Shown: positions 26,620 to 35,945, counted from the first letter of the stretch. The stretch: 64,000 nt of DNA from Desertivirga xinjiangensis (GCF_024436435.1 NZ_JAFMZP010000013.1:1-64000), one strand, 5' to 3'. Translations and numbers: made by a program. Notes: generated by a model not told the origin, from the sequence alone.

Positions 26620-28791
26620 ATGAGTTATAATGTAATTAAAAAAACATTCGACCTGGGCGATGGCCGAATAGTCGAAATCGAAACCGGTAAGCTTGCTAAA
26701 CAGGCTGACGGTTCTGTTGTAGTAAAAACCGGTGATACCATGCTTCTGGCAACCGTTGTCTCTTCCAAGGAAGCAAAAGAAGGTGTTGACTTTTTGCCTT
26801 TATCAGTAGATTACCAGGAAAAATACGCAGCTACCGGCAGAATCCCGGGAGGCTTTCTTCGTCGCGAAGCCCGTTTGTCTGATTATGAAGTATTAATTTC
26901 CCGTCTGGTTGACCGCGCATTACGTCCTCTATTTCCTGAGGATTATCATGCCGATACGCAAGTGATGATTTCATTGATCTCAGCAGATAAAAATATAATG
27001 CCTGATGCATTAGCGGGTCTTGCTGCATCTGCTGCTTTGGCAGTATCTGATATCCCTTTTAACGGTCCGATCTCGGAAGTTAGGGTTGCCAAGATTGATG
27101 GAAAGCTGGTGATCAACCCATATCGTGACGAGCTGGAAAGAGCTTCATTAGAATTTATTGTTGCGGGTTCTGAGAATGATATCGTGATGGTGGAAGGTGA
27201 ATCGAACGAGATCTCTGAAGAGGAAATGATTGAAGCTATTGAGTTTGCACATAAAGCTATTAAAGTGCAGGTTCAGGTTCAGAAAGAATTAACCGAAGCT
27301 ACAGGCAAAACTGAAAAACGTGTTTATTCTCACGAACACAGCAATCCTGAGCTAAGAGAGCAGGTGTTTGCCGCTACTTACGATCAGGTCTATGAAATTG
27401 CAAAATCAGGTTCATCTAAACATGAGCGCTCTGATAAATTCAAAGAGATCCAAACTCTTTTTATAGCAAGCTTAGGTGAGGAAATAGATGAAATTACCAA
27501 ATCACTTGCTAAAAAATATTTCCATGATGTTCAATACGATGCTATCCGTAACCTGATCCTTGATGAAGGTATACGTTTAGACGGACGTGATGTACGTACT
27601 GTACGCCCAATCTGGAGTGAAGTTGGTTATTTACCGGCAGCTCACGGATCGGCTGTTTTTACCCGTGGTGAAACACAGGCACTAACTACTGTTACATTAG
27701 GTACTAAACTTGACGAGCAGATGATCGACGGTGCTTTCATCAACGGATATGAGAAGTTTATCCTGCATTACAATTTCCCGGGCTTTTCAACCGGAGAGGT
27801 TCGTCCTAACCGTGGTGCTGGCCGTCGTGAAATAGGTCACGGTAACTTAGCACAGCGTTCCTTGAAAAAGGTATTGCCTTCACAAGATGAGAATCCATAC
27901 ACATTGCGTGTAGTATCAGACATTTTAGAGTCAAATGGTTCTTCATCTATGGCTACTGTATGTGCTGGTACTTTGGCCCTTATGGATGCAGGGGTTAAGT
28001 TAAAAGCACCTGTATCTGGGATTGCTATGGGATTAATCACTGATGAGAAAACCGGAAAATATGCGGTTCTTTCTGATATTTTGGGTGATGAAGATCATTT
28101 GGGTGATATGGACTTTAAGGTTACAGGTACTGAAAATGGTATCGTTGCCTGTCAGATGGACTTAAAAATCAACGGTCTGCGCTGGGAAGTTCTTCGCGCT
28201 GCGCTTGAGCAGGCTAAAGAAGGGCGTCTTCATATCCTAAATGAGATGAAGAAAACGTTGGCTCAACCTAATGTTGATCTTAAGCCTCATGCGCCACGTA
28301 TTGAAGTTCTCAAAATTGATAAGGAATTTATCGGTGCAGTTATCGGGCCAGGTGGAAAAGTTATCCAGGAGATGCAACGCGAAACTGGTACAACCATTAC
28401 TATTGAGGAGAAAGATAACCAGGGTATCGTAAGTATCTTTGCTCCGGATAAAGAATCCATCACCAAAGCAACTACCCGTATTAAAGGTATTGTTTCAAAA
28501 CCTGAAGTAGGCGAGATCTATGAAGGTAAAGTGAAATCAATCATGCCGTTTGGGGCGTTTGTTGAGATTCTTCCAGGCAAAGATGGCTTATTGCATATTT
28601 CAGAGATCGACTGGAAACGGTATGAATCTATGGATGGAATCTTCCAGGTAGGCGATGAGGTGAGAGTGAAATTGCTCGATGTTGATAAACAAGGTAAATT
28701 GAAATTATCACGTAAAGCACTTCTTCCGCGTCCTCCGCGTCCGGAAAGCAAAGAAGAGAAACAAACTGAAGGTACTACACCGGCAGAATAG
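26620..28791 (+). CDS. pnp: Polyribonucleotide nucleotidyltransferase (PNPase)
   Basis: A 723-residue phosphorolytic 3'-5' exoribonuclease. Two RNase PH domains (about 10-140 and 320-545) flank an all-helical linker. The KH domain (about 560-620) has the GxxG loop in VIGPGGKVI, and the S1 RNA-binding domain (about 630-700) contains [15 protein letters not shown]. The second RNase PH domain carries FTRGETQAL and the catalytic-site Asp in [17 protein letters not shown]. The length is normal. It would trim and degrade mRNA and tRNA. A terminator and one GC-rich palindrome copy follow. Confidence 0.97.
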   Translation: MSYNVIKKTFDLGDGRIVEIETGKLAKQADGSVVVKTGDTMLLATVVSSKEAKEGVDFLPLSVDYQEKYAATGRIPGGFLRREARLSDYEVLISRLVDRALRPLFPEDYHADTQVMISLISADKNIMPDALAGLAASAALAVSDIPFNGPISEVRVAKIDGKLVINPYRDELERASLEFIVAGSENDIVMVEGESNEISEEEMIEAIEFAHKAIKVQVQVQKELTEATGKTEKRVYSHEHSNPELREQVFAATYDQVYEIAKSGSSKHERSDKFKEIQTLFIASLGEEIDEITKSLAKKYFHDVQYDAIRNLILDEGIRLDGRDVRTVRPIWSEVGYLPAAHGSAVFTRGETQALTTVTLGTKLDEQMIDGAFINGYEKFILHYNFPGFSTGEVRPNRGAGRREIGHGNLAQRSLKKVLPSQDENPYTLRVVSDILESNGSSSMATVCAGTLALMDAGVKLKAPVSGIAMGLITDEKTGKYAVLSDILGDEDHLGDMDFKVTGTENGIVACQMDLKINGLRWEVLRAALEQAKEGRLHILNEMKKTLAQPNVDLKPHAPRIEVLKIDKEFIGAVIGPGGKVIQEMQRETGTTITIEEKDNQGIVSIFAPDKESITKATTRIKGIVSKPEVGEIYEGKVKSIMPFGAFVEILPGKDGLLHISEIDWKRYESMDGIFQVGDEVRVKLLDVDKQGKLKLSRKALLPRPPRPESKEEKQTEGTTPAE

Positions 28792-28816
28792 TGTCTTGTC
28801 CGAACTTAGTTTTTTA

Positions 28817-28835
28817 GCACACGCGGCACGCGCGC
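28817..28835. repeat. GC-rich dispersed palindrome, copy 2
   Basis: GCACACGCGGCACGCGCGC follows TTTTAG, 25 bases after the pnp stop. It shares the 14-base core GCACACGCGGCACG exactly with the copy at 43531 and, by reverse complement, closely with 18144. It lies just upstream of the pnp terminator. Confidence 0.65.
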
Positions 28836-28869
28836 TAGCATAGCAAGACTAGACTTGCAAAGTAAATTG

Positions 28870-28892
28870 AAGCCCCGAAAGGGGCTTTTTTT
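28870..28892 (+). terminator. Rho-independent terminator after pnp
   Basis: AAGCCCC and GGGGCTT pair around a GAAA tetraloop and are followed by seven T. It lies about 80 bases after the pnp stop. Confidence 0.9.
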
Positions 28893-28954
28893 ATGAAAGC
28901 TTAATCTTCTCTTAACATAGCAGTAGATATCTTTAATGGTCAAAATGATCTAAG

Positions 28955-29326
28955 ATGAAAGCTTCTGAAATCCCTCCTAAAAACACGTCATTTTTATTTG
29001 CATGTAAAGAGAACTATTTCGCTGGTATCCTCCCGGCAGATATCAAAGGAAAAGAGGCTGAAGGATATAAAACGGTAGTGCAGATAGCAAAATCTTACTT
29101 TGAAGCCAATATGTATGATCAACTTGCTGAGTATATTTCTGAGAGCAGGTATCTGATCCGTTTATGGTCGGCCTATCTTATCCTGGAATATGGCAGGCCT
29201 GAACCCGATTTGCGAGCAAGGTGTTTAGAAATTATAAAAGTTTACCTCCAGTCTGACAGTGTTTCTGAAGAGGCATTGGGCTTAGGTGAGTGGTACAGAA
29301 ATTATCTTAAGTCTGATTTGATTTAA
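28955..29326 (+). CDS. Hypothetical helical protein
   Basis: A 123-residue soluble protein with no signal peptide and no recognised domain. It is predicted mostly helical from the pattern of residues (YKTVVQIAKSYFEANMYDQLAEYI and RARCLEIIKVYLQS), with aromatic-rich stretches RYLIRLWSAYLILEYG and GEWYRNYL. It has a terminator upstream (pnp) and a possible 29-codon reading frame 17 bases downstream, ahead of the next terminator. Coding looks real from its isolated position and length, but the role is unknown. Confidence 0.6.
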   Translation: MKASEIPPKNTSFLFACKENYFAGILPADIKGKEAEGYKTVVQIAKSYFEANMYDQLAEYISESRYLIRLWSAYLILEYGRPEPDLRARCLEIIKVYLQSDSVSEEALGLGEWYRNYLKSDLI

Positions 29327-29343
29327 ATTTGGAGAGTGAAAAA

Positions 29344-29433
29344 ATGCTTTCTATATTTGAAAATAACATGAGCACCAAAAAAGTAAATACTATCTATGTC
29401 GCAGCGGTCGCAAAAACGACTGTGGAGGGATAG
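29344..29433 (+). CDS. Possible 29-residue small ORF
   Basis: An ATG 17 bases after the stop of the 28955 gene, preceded by a GGAGAG Shine-Dalgarno-like stretch, opens 29 codons ending GGA TAG. The last part reads NTIYVAAVAKTTVEG. A terminator follows 25 bases later. It may be a translated microprotein in the same transcript, a remnant, or chance; no homologue is recognised. Confidence 0.25.
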   Translation: MLSIFENNMSTKKVNTIYVAAVAKTTVEG

Positions 29434-29458
29434 TATTTATTAAAAAATATGAATAAAG

Positions 29459-29486
29459 AAAGCCCGTCAAAAAACGGGCTTTCTTC
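29459..29486 (+). terminator. Rho-independent terminator
   Basis: AAAGCCCG pairs with CGGGCTTT around a TCAAAAAA loop and is followed by a T/C-rich tail. It ends the transcript of the 28955 gene and the small ORF after it. Confidence 0.8.
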
Positions 29487-29498
29487 GTTTATTGGAAT

Positions 29499-29594
29499 AT
29501 GAAAATACAAGCATTATATATCAGTTTATTCGTTGTCGTTGCGGTAGCTATCGCAGTGGCAGTGGCTGTCGTGAATAAGCGGCGGGTAGATTGA
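29499..29594 (+). CDS. Possible 31-residue single-pass membrane microprotein
   Basis: The frame starts with ATG AAA ATA CAA and ends GTA GAT TGA. Residues about 5-25 are an uninterrupted hydrophobic helix rich in Val and Ala (SLFVVVAVAIAVAVAVV), followed by the basic tail NKRRVD, which would orient it with the C-terminus in the cytoplasm. A weak GGA lies 4-7 bases before the ATG. The frame sits alone between two rho-independent terminators, so it may be its own small transcription unit or use read-through. Composition argues for a real membrane peptide; no function is known. Confidence 0.4.
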   Translation: MKIQALYISLFVVVAVAIAVAVAVVNKRRVD

Positions 29595-29619
29595 TAATGC
29601 TCAAATAAGATAATTATCA

Positions 29620-29649
29620 GCCTCCCGCTAACCGGGAGGCTTTTTTTTT
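29620..29649 (+). terminator. Rho-independent terminator after the microprotein
   Basis: GCCTCCCG pairs with CGGGAGGC around CTAAC and is followed by nine T. An outer TGATAAT/ATTATCA pair (29592-29598 and 29613-29619) sits just before it and includes the stop codon of the small frame. This is one of the strongest terminators in the window. It sits 20 bases before the aminotransferase start and so insulates it. Confidence 0.9.
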
Positions 29650-29669
29650 GACTAAAATTTATACTCAAC

Positions 29670-30854
29670 ATGATTATTCAGACCAACAGCCAGCAATTTG
29701 CAGCACGTGTTCAGAATGTGCCAGCTTCCTTTATCCGTGAGATCTTAAAAGTAGCCACCGATCCCAATATTGTATCGTTTGCAGGGGGATTACCCAGCCC
29801 GGCTTTATTTCCTGCAGAAGCTTTGGGAGAGTCGGCTAAACGGGTGTTTAGCAAAATGGGAGGGCAGGCATTACAATACTCATCTACAGAAGGCTATTTG
29901 CCTCTTAGGGAATATATTGCAGAACGATACAGGCGACGGTTTAAATTAAATATCTCTGCAGAGCAAATCCTTATCACCAATGGTTCTCAGCAGGCTGTCG
30001 ATCTCATTGGTAAGATATTCATTGATCCCGGAGACAATGTGATGCTCGAGCGTCCGTCATACTTAGGAGCACTTCAGTGTTTTTCCATGTTTCAGCCGGT
30101 ATTCAAAGAGGTAAACCTTGAGCACGACGGAATTGATACCGCAGAACTGGAAGATCTCCTGAACGAGACGTCAGTAAAGTTGTTCTACTGTATACCGAAC
30201 TTTCAGAATCCGACCGGAGTTCAGTACAGTCTAGAAAAGCGTAAAATGGCAGCTCTGATCTTAAGAAGGCACAGGACGATTGTCATTGAAGACGATCCTT
30301 ACGGAGAAATCACGTTTGACAAACATCACATGCCGCCATTATATTCTTTTTATCCTGAGAAGACGATCATGTTAGGATCTTTTTCTAAGATCATTGCACC
30401 TGGCCTACGCCTGGGATGGATGGTGGCTAACCGGGAGATCATCAAGAAAGCTACCGTGATGAAGCAGGCTTCCGACCTGCAATCTGGAAATCTATCGCAA
30501 TATATCCTTTACGATTTTCTGCAGAATAACAGCCTGGACAGGCATGTCGAAAACCTGATAACGGCCTATAAGGAAAAACGGACGACAATGATGGGCTGCC
30601 TGCAAAACTATTTTCCGGAGTCGGTTAAATTCACGCGATCAAGAGGGGGAATGTTCACCTGGCTTACCCTGCCGGAGGGAAATACCGCACGCGAACTGCT
30701 TCAGGCAGCATTGAAAGAAAAGATAATATTTGTTCCGGGAGATTCCTTTTACGCATCTGATCCCGACTACCGAACACTCCGGCTCAATTATTCAAATGTA
30801 GATGAGCCGGTAATGAGGGCGGCTATGTATAAGTTAAGCCGCCTGATCATTTGA
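29670..30854 (+). CDS. PLP-dependent aminotransferase, class I/II (LysN/MocR-fold type)
   Basis: A 394-residue fold-type I aminotransferase. SFAGGLPSPALFP near 40 and QYSSTEGYLPLREYIAERYR near 70 are typical of the 2-aminoadipate/aromatic aminotransferase subgroup. ITNGSQQAVDL binds cofactor phosphate, NFQNPTG near 180 is the conserved Asn-Pro segment, and the Schiff-base lysine is K240 in GSFSKIIAPGLRLGW. The substrate could be 2-aminoadipate, branched-chain or aromatic amino acids. Its stop codon abuts the stop of the convergent acyl-CoA ligase gene with no base between them. Confidence 0.88.
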   Translation: MIIQTNSQQFAARVQNVPASFIREILKVATDPNIVSFAGGLPSPALFPAEALGESAKRVFSKMGGQALQYSSTEGYLPLREYIAERYRRRFKLNISAEQILITNGSQQAVDLIGKIFIDPGDNVMLERPSYLGALQCFSMFQPVFKEVNLEHDGIDTAELEDLLNETSVKLFYCIPNFQNPTGVQYSLEKRKMAALILRRHRTIVIEDDPYGEITFDKHHMPPLYSFYPEKTIMLGSFSKIIAPGLRLGWMVANREIIKKATVMKQASDLQSGNLSQYILYDFLQNNSLDRHVENLITAYKEKRTTMMGCLQNYFPESVKFTRSRGGMFTWLTLPEGNTARELLQAALKEKIIFVPGDSFYASDPDYRTLRLNYSNVDEPVMRAAMYKLSRLII

Positions 30855-32768
30855 TCAATTTACACTTACTGGTTCTAGATACATTTTTTCTATAGCATCT
30901 GCGTACTTTTTTTCAATAACTTTCCGCTTGGCTTTCAGAGAGGGGGTAATTTCCCCCTCTTCTATAGTGAAAGGCGTTCGTTTCACCTTGAAGTTCTTAA
31001 TACGCTCGAACTTTGCAAGTTCAGCAGAGAGGCGCTTAATGTCCTGACTAACCCAGTCTGTAATTTCCTGTTGTTCGACGAAGATTTCAGGGCGCTGAAA
31101 GAATTCCTCTGTGAGGTTAAATGTCTCCATTAAGGTATCTTTTGGTGGTATAATTATAGCGGTTACGTATTCGCGTTTATCGCCGATCAAAAAGATCTGC
31201 TCAATTTTCGGGCTTTTTAAGTAGGTGTTTTCTACTGGTGTGGGGTAAATGTTTTTGCCAAAAGAGTTTACCAGCATGTTTTTAAGACGATCAGTGATCT
31301 TCAGATTGCCTTTGTAAAACCGGCCTATATCGCCTGTATGGAACCATCCCTCGCCGTCAATCACCAGTGCTGTTTCTTCCGGTTTGTTCCAATACCCTTT
31401 CATTACACAATGACCACGAACTACAATTTCACCTTCTTCACATTCGAAGTGTTCATTGAAGGTGTGATGTGTTTGAATGGTATAAAATACTTTTGTCTCC
31501 ACATCCTGGATACCCACTTCTATGCCAGGGATAATCCTTCCTACCGTACCATATATCTGCCGGTGATATTCTGTAACAGACATTACCGGCGATGTCTCGG
31601 TCAGGCCAAATCCTTCTAAGATTTTGATGCCCAGGTTTCCAAAGAATTCACCAACGTTTTGCGGCAAGGCAGCGCCACCCGAAAGCATAAATTTTAGATG
31701 GCCGCCTGTTTTTTGTTTGATCTTGGAAAAAACTAGTTTGTCTGCCAGCTTTTGTTGTAATGATAGATAAAGGTTAGGTTGTTTGCCTGATTCAAATACT
31801 TCGCGATAACGCTTACCTGTATTTAATGCCCATAAAAATATTTTTGCTTTGGTACCTCCGGCGTTGGTGCCACTTTTTATTGCCTTGTCGTGAATGCGTT
31901 CAAGCAGTCGCGGTACACAGCTCATTACCGTTGGTTTTATTTCTTCCATGTTGCGGGCGAGCAACTCCAGACTTTGAGAAAAGGCTATTTTACAACCGGC
32001 TGTGCAACAGACATAATAGGTGGCAGTTCTTTCAAAAACATGAGAGAGCGGAAGAAAGGATAAAAAAGTTTCGTCTTTGGTGACAACCGGAATCTGTTCT
32101 AAAGAGCATTTGACGTTTTTGACAAAGTTATCATGTGAAAGCATGACGCCCTTCGGGATTCCTGTGGTTCCGGATGTATATATTAGAGATGAAAGGTCGG
32201 AAGGAATAACAGCTTCTCTGGCAATATCAATTCTAACCTTATAATCAGGCAGGCATTTAAGGCCTTCCTTCACCAAAGATTCGAAGTCGATCACTCCGGC
32301 ATTCAGGTTTATATTTTCTATGTATTTTTTGTAGTCTTCAAACACCGGAATGAGCCGTTCGAGTGCAGGGCAATTGTTAGCTATCTTAACAACCTTTTTA
32401 AGGAGGAAGGGATTGCCTATAAGTACGGTTTTTACTCCTGCGTCATTCAGGATATATTCCATATCACTTTCTGAAAGGGTAGGGTATATGGAAACGTTTA
32501 CAGCACCTATTTGCTGCAGGCCCTGGTCGTAAAAAATGTATTGCGGTGAATTTTCAATTATAAAACCGAGACGGTCGCCCTTTTGAATGCCCATTGCGAG
32601 CAGGTATGCAGAAACTGCATCGGCTGTGTCGAGTGTTTGCTGGTAAGTGATCTCCTCCCATTTGTCTTTAGGTTTATGGAGTAAAAAGGTGTGGGAAGGG
32701 GAGTGAATGTTTGCTACCACATTCCTTAGCAGCTTAGGTATAGTATTGAATTCGCTTTTCAAATTCAT
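30855..32768 (-). CDS. Long-chain fatty acid-CoA ligase (AMP-forming)
   Basis: A 637-residue member of the ANL superfamily that activates long-chain fatty acids to acyl-CoA by an acyl-AMP intermediate. The phosphate-binding loop LIYTSGTTGIPKG is near 195. FLPLSHVFERT near 240, GFGLTETSPV near 385 and GWFHTGDIGRF near 470 are the A3-A7 signatures. The length and FERT block match the bacterial long-chain/FAA1-like group. It is cytosolic or membrane-associated, single, and convergent with the aminotransferase gene. Confidence 0.93.
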   Translation of the reverse strand: MNLKSEFNTIPKLLRNVVANIHSPSHTFLLHKPKDKWEEITYQQTLDTADAVSAYLLAMGIQKGDRLGFIIENSPQYIFYDQGLQQIGAVNVSIYPTLSESDMEYILNDAGVKTVLIGNPFLLKKVVKIANNCPALERLIPVFEDYKKYIENINLNAGVIDFESLVKEGLKCLPDYKVRIDIAREAVIPSDLSSLIYTSGTTGIPKGVMLSHDNFVKNVKCSLEQIPVVTKDETFLSFLPLSHVFERTATYYVCCTAGCKIAFSQSLELLARNMEEIKPTVMSCVPRLLERIHDKAIKSGTNAGGTKAKIFLWALNTGKRYREVFESGKQPNLYLSLQQKLADKLVFSKIKQKTGGHLKFMLSGGAALPQNVGEFFGNLGIKILEGFGLTETSPVMSVTEYHRQIYGTVGRIIPGIEVGIQDVETKVFYTIQTHHTFNEHFECEEGEIVVRGHCVMKGYWNKPEETALVIDGEGWFHTGDIGRFYKGNLKITDRLKNMLVNSFGKNIYPTPVENTYLKSPKIEQIFLIGDKREYVTAIIIPPKDTLMETFNLTEEFFQRPEIFVEQQEITDWVSQDIKRLSAELAKFERIKNFKVKRTPFTIEEGEITPSLKAKRKVIEKKYADAIEKMYLEPVSVN

Positions 32769-32827
32769 TTGGTATAAATGGTAAGTTTATATTACACAAT
32801 AATAACGGGGGGCCAAATTTCCCTTTT

Positions 32828-32914
32828 CGTCATCCTGAACTTGTTTCAGGATCTCTTGCTTAACAGGTCCTTCTGTGCATATTCAAGAGATGCCGAAATG
32901 AATTCGGCATGACG
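32828..32914. repeat. CGTCAT...ATGACG intergenic element with two hairpins
   Basis: CGTCAT at 32828 and ATGACG ending at 32914 are inverted termini. Inside are a TCCTGAAC-TTG-TTTCAGGA hairpin and an ATGCCGAA-TTCGGCAT hairpin separated by about 34 bases. Elements with this text recur in Sphingobacteriaceae genomes. A shorter relative is at 161-177. It fills the gap between the divergent acyl-CoA ligase start and the iscA terminator. Confidence 0.65.
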
Positions 32915-33007
32915 ATTTGCACTAAACAAGAACGGTATGATTATGGTCCGTTTGTATCTCTCTTTGTTTACAAACTTAGACAAATTTTTGAGCAGGGAAT
33001 AGTTTTA

Positions 33008-33041
33008 AACGAAAAATGGGGCAATAAGCCCCATTTTCGTT
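33008..33041 (-). terminator. Hairpin after iscA, probable terminator
   Basis: AACGAAAA(A)TGGGGC and GCCCCATTTTCGTT pair with one bulged base around a short AATAA loop. It lies 17 bases beyond the iscA stop. The tail is T-rich within the stem base rather than after it, so strength is uncertain. Confidence 0.6.
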
Positions 33042-33058
33042 ATTTATTTAAGATCCTG

Positions 33059-33385
33059 TTATACAGAAAAACTTTCACCGCAACCACAGGTACGTGTGGC
33101 GTTCGGGTTATGGAAGTTGAAACCTTTCCCGTTTAGTCCGTCTGAAAAGTCAAGTTCTGTTCCGGCAAGGTATAAAAACGACTTCATATCTAAAGCCATT
33201 CTTACTCCTTTGTCTTCGAAAAACTGGTCACCTGGTTTTTCTTCGTTATCGAAATCAAGATTGTACGATAATCCAGAGCAACCGCCTCCTTGTACAGAAA
33301 CTCTCAAAAAATAAGAAGAATCCAGACCCGCATTACGCACCAGATCTTCAACTTTTTCTTTTGCTTTATCTGTTACTGTTACCAT
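33059..33385 (-). CDS. iscA: A-type iron-sulfur carrier protein (IscA/HesB family)
   Basis: A 108-residue carrier that receives Fe-S clusters from the scaffold and passes them to apo-proteins. The three ligand cysteines are C36 (GGGCSG), C100 and C102 (TCGCGESF), the standard spacing. The start is placed at MVTVTDKAKEKV; an in-frame ATG nine codons upstream gives no family-like sequence. It is the third gene of iscS-iscU-iscA, 61 bases after iscU. Confidence 0.9.
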   Translation of the reverse strand: MVTVTDKAKEKVEDLVRNAGLDSSYFLRVSVQGGGCSGLSYNLDFDNEEKPGDQFFEDKGVRMALDMKSFLYLAGTELDFSDGLNGKGFNFHNPNATRTCGCGESFSV

Positions 33386-33446
33386 TGTTATGAAATTTGA
33401 GATTTGAGACAAATGATCGCTTTATCGAAAACCTTCTCTCATCAAA

Positions 33447-33860
33447 TTAGTGATGTGCCTTTTCGCTTACAATTGGCTCTAAGCCATTCTTTATACGGTA
33501 ATCGTTGATGGCTGCTTTAATAGCATCTTCTGCTAATACAGAGCAGTGGATCTTTACCGGAGGCAAAGCAAGTTCTTCCACAATATCCATATTATCGATA
33601 CTCATTGCTTCGTCAATGCTTTTACCTTTTAACCATTCTGTAGCTAAAGAGGAAGATGCGATTGCAGAACCACAACCGAAAGTTTTAAACTTTGCATCGG
33701 TGATTACATTTTCCTCATTAACTTCAATTTGAAGACGCATAACGTCGCCACATTCAGGGGCGCCCACTAAACCTGTTCCCACCTTGGTGCTGCTTTTGTC
33801 AAGTGTTCCAACGTTGCGGGGATTAGTGTAATGATCAATAACTTTATCTGAATAAGCCAT
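33447..33860 (-). CDS. iscU: Iron-sulfur cluster scaffold protein
   Basis: A 137-residue scaffold on which [2Fe-2S] clusters are assembled. The three cluster cysteines C37, C63 and C106 and the regulatory D39 (ECGDVM) are all present. The LPPVKIHCS segment corresponds to the HscA-recognition LPPVK motif of true IscU proteins, separating it from SufU. No hscA/hscB chaperone gene is in the window. The gene lies 58 bases after iscS. Confidence 0.94.
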   Translation of the reverse strand: MAYSDKVIDHYTNPRNVGTLDKSSTKVGTGLVGAPECGDVMRLQIEVNEENVITDAKFKTFGCGSAIASSSLATEWLKGKSIDEAMSIDNMDIVEELALPPVKIHCSVLAEDAIKAAINDYRIKNGLEPIVSEKAHH

Positions 33861-33918
33861 AGCTTTTTGTTTTATTTATATTAATGAATACTGTTAAATC
33901 TTTTATCTTGGATAAGGC

Positions 33919-35130
33919 CTAGTGTTCTACCCATTCTACTTTATCAAGATCAATTCCTTCTTTGAACATTTCCCAAAGAGGTGACAGATCGCGAAGATGA
34001 TTCACAGCTTTTTTGGTTTGCTCTATTGCGAAATCAACCTCTTCTTCAGTTGTAAATCTTCCTAGTCCAAAACGTATCGAAGAGTGTGCCAGATCATCCG
34101 ACAGTCCTAAGCTTTTTAATACATAAGAGGGCTCTAAAGATGCTGAGGTACAGGCAGAACCGGAAGAAACAGCCATGTCTTTCATTGCCATCATCAATCC
34201 TTCTCCTTCAACGTATTTAAAAGAGATATTAGCGACGTGAGGAAGTCTGAACTCTCGGTTACCGTTTACATAACTTTCTTCCAGTGTGGTTAAAGAAGCC
34301 TCTAATTTATCGCGTAAAGCAGAAAGTCTTTTAGACTCTTCAGCCATTTCCAAGCGGCAAAGTTCACACGCTTTTCCAAAACCAACGATTCCCGGAACGT
34401 TGAGTGTTCCTGAACGCATGCCACGCTCATGACCACCGCCATCCATTTGGGCTGTTACCTTAACCCGTGGATTTTTACGACGAACATACAGAGCGCCAAC
34501 ACCCTTTGGCCCGTACATTTTATGGCCAGAAAACGCTAAAAGATCTATTCCGTCGGCAATAACATCAACTGGTATCTTTCCAACCGCCTGAGTAGCATCG
34601 GTGAAGAACAAGGCACCATGTTTGTGTGCAATTGCAGCTATTTCTTTGATAGGTTGTATTACGCCGATCTCGTTGTTTCCATACATGATAGAAACTAATA
34701 TAGTTTTATCAGTAATGGCATTTTCCAGTTCCTGAAGGTCTATTAAACCATCTTCTTTAACGGGAAGGTAGGTAACAGATGCTCCTGCTTTTTCAAGGTG
34801 TTTGCAGGTATCAAGAACGGCTTTATGCTCAGTAACACAAGTAATAATATGGTTACCTTTCTCTTTATACATTTCGAACACACCCTTGATAGCAAGGTTA
34901 TCGGCTTCTGTCGCTCCGGATGTGAAGATTATTTCTTTTTCGTTTGCGCCAATAAGCTTAGCAACCTGTTCGCGGGCATAATCAATCCCTTCTTCTGCGG
35001 CCCATCCAAAGGCGTGGTTTCTACTTGCTGCGTTCCCGAACTTCTGAGTGAAATAAGGAACCATAGCATCCAGCACCCGTGGATCCATCGGAGTTGTAGC
35101 ATTATTGTCTAAATATATTGGAAGATTCAT
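33919..35130 (-). CDS. iscS: Cysteine desulfurase
   Basis: A 403-residue PLP enzyme that takes sulfur from cysteine for Fe-S clusters and tRNA thiolation. The start [19 protein letters not shown] is the family N-terminus. The PLP lysine is K204 ([10 protein letters not shown]) and the catalytic cysteine is C327 (SSGSACTSA), both at the Escherichia IscS positions. An in-frame ATG 11 codons upstream overlaps a -7 promoter box and is rejected. It leads the iscS-iscU-iscA operon; no iscR repressor is seen next to it. Confidence 0.95.
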   Translation of the reverse strand: MNLPIYLDNNATTPMDPRVLDAMVPYFTQKFGNAASRNHAFGWAAEEGIDYAREQVAKLIGANEKEIIFTSGATEADNLAIKGVFEMYKEKGNHIITCVTEHKAVLDTCKHLEKAGASVTYLPVKEDGLIDLQELENAITDKTILVSIMYGNNEIGVIQPIKEIAAIAHKHGALFFTDATQAVGKIPVDVIADGIDLLAFSGHKMYGPKGVGALYVRRKNPRVKVTAQMDGGGHERGMRSGTLNVPGIVGFGKACELCRLEMAEESKRLSALRDKLEASLTTLEESYVNGNREFRLPHVANISFKYVEGEGLMMAMKDMAVSSGSACTSASLEPSYVLKSLGLSDDLAHSSIRFGLGRFTTEEEVDFAIEQTKKAVNHLRDLSPLWEMFKEGIDLDKVEWVEH

Positions 35131-35160
35131 ATCAAATGAAATTTTTACTAATTCTAAATA

Positions 35161-35168
35161 CAAAGATA
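35161..35168 (-). promoter_or_regulatory. Putative -7 element TATCTTTG for iscS
   Basis: The minus strand reads TATCTTTG, an exact TAnnTTTG match, 31 bases before the iscS start at 35130. It overlaps the alternative upstream ATG, arguing for the shorter protein. Confidence 0.5.
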
Positions 35169-35309
35169 GTAAAACTTTTAGCGGATAGGTATTGAGATTG
35201 TCTATGAGCTATAGATGGAGCGTCATTTTTTTGCCATATTGAATCCAAGGTGATTTATGTCATTTTTTACAAGGCTTATAATAACGATAGAGGTTAAAAT
35301 ATGAGCGGC

Positions 35310-35945
35310 TTAGGGGAGATTTAAAAAGTAGGCGGTAAAGCTATTGAAGTCATTGAACTTTAGATCATATTTTTCAACATTTCCAAACCCAAAACTAAAG
35401 TACACAAAAGGAATTCCGGCCCGCTCACTTTCAACTCTGTCGCCCTCTGTATCTCCTATGTATACCGGATTTTGGAGCTGATATTTATCTATAAGATGTT
35501 TAATATTGTGGTTCTTGGGCATGTTGTTTACGCCATAAGCCATTTCATCCGTGATATACTCTGTGATGTTAGCCCATTTCATGAAAAGAGTGATCATGCC
35601 TTCGGGGCAATTGCTCACAATGAACAGCTTGTATTTTTCGGACAATTTCTTGAGTCCCTCAACAACTCCATCATACAAAGTTCCGCCAATGGTTTCAACT
35701 TGTTCGGCCCTGTGCTGATTTATGGTCTTGTAGATCCTATGTTGTTCTTCGCGACTATACTCAGGAAGTATTCTGTCCAACACTTTCTGCGAATCAAGTC
35801 CCATCATCGAGCTGATCTCCTCTGCGCTTACTTTTTTGTCAATATTTTCTTCTACTAATCCGCTGTTCCAGGAGTTTACATAAGTATTAAGAGCATCCCA
35901 GAGAGTACCATCCATGTCGAAGATCAGGCTATCAGGTGTTTTCAT
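35310..35945 (-). CDS. HAD-family hydrolase (phosphoglycolate phosphatase-like)
   Basis: A 211-residue HAD phosphatase. The nucleophile D10 and general acid D12 are in FDMDGTLWDA, the motif II serine is in LFIVSNCPEG near 112, and motif IV is IGDTEGD near 168. A helical cap (about 18-85) places it in subfamily I, like phosphoglycolate phosphatase. The substrate is not determinable. It is monocistronic between iscS and the divergent sirtuin gene. Confidence 0.87.
   Translation of the reverse strand: MKTPDSLIFDMDGTLWDALNTYVNSWNSGLVEENIDKKVSAEEISSMMGLDSQKVLDRILPEYSREEQHRIYKTINQHRAEQVETIGGTLYDGVVEGLKKLSEKYKLFIVSNCPEGMITLFMKWANITEYITDEMAYGVNNMPKNHNIKHLIDKYQLQNPVYIGDTEGDRVESERAGIPFVYFSFGFGNVEKYDLKFNDFNSFTAYFLNLP

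Noticed and set aside
26609-26623. A four-codon frame (ATG AAC AAA AAA TGA) whose stop overlaps the pnp ATG
   Set aside because: It is too short to judge and A-rich; the arrangement could be chance, and pnp has the expected start.
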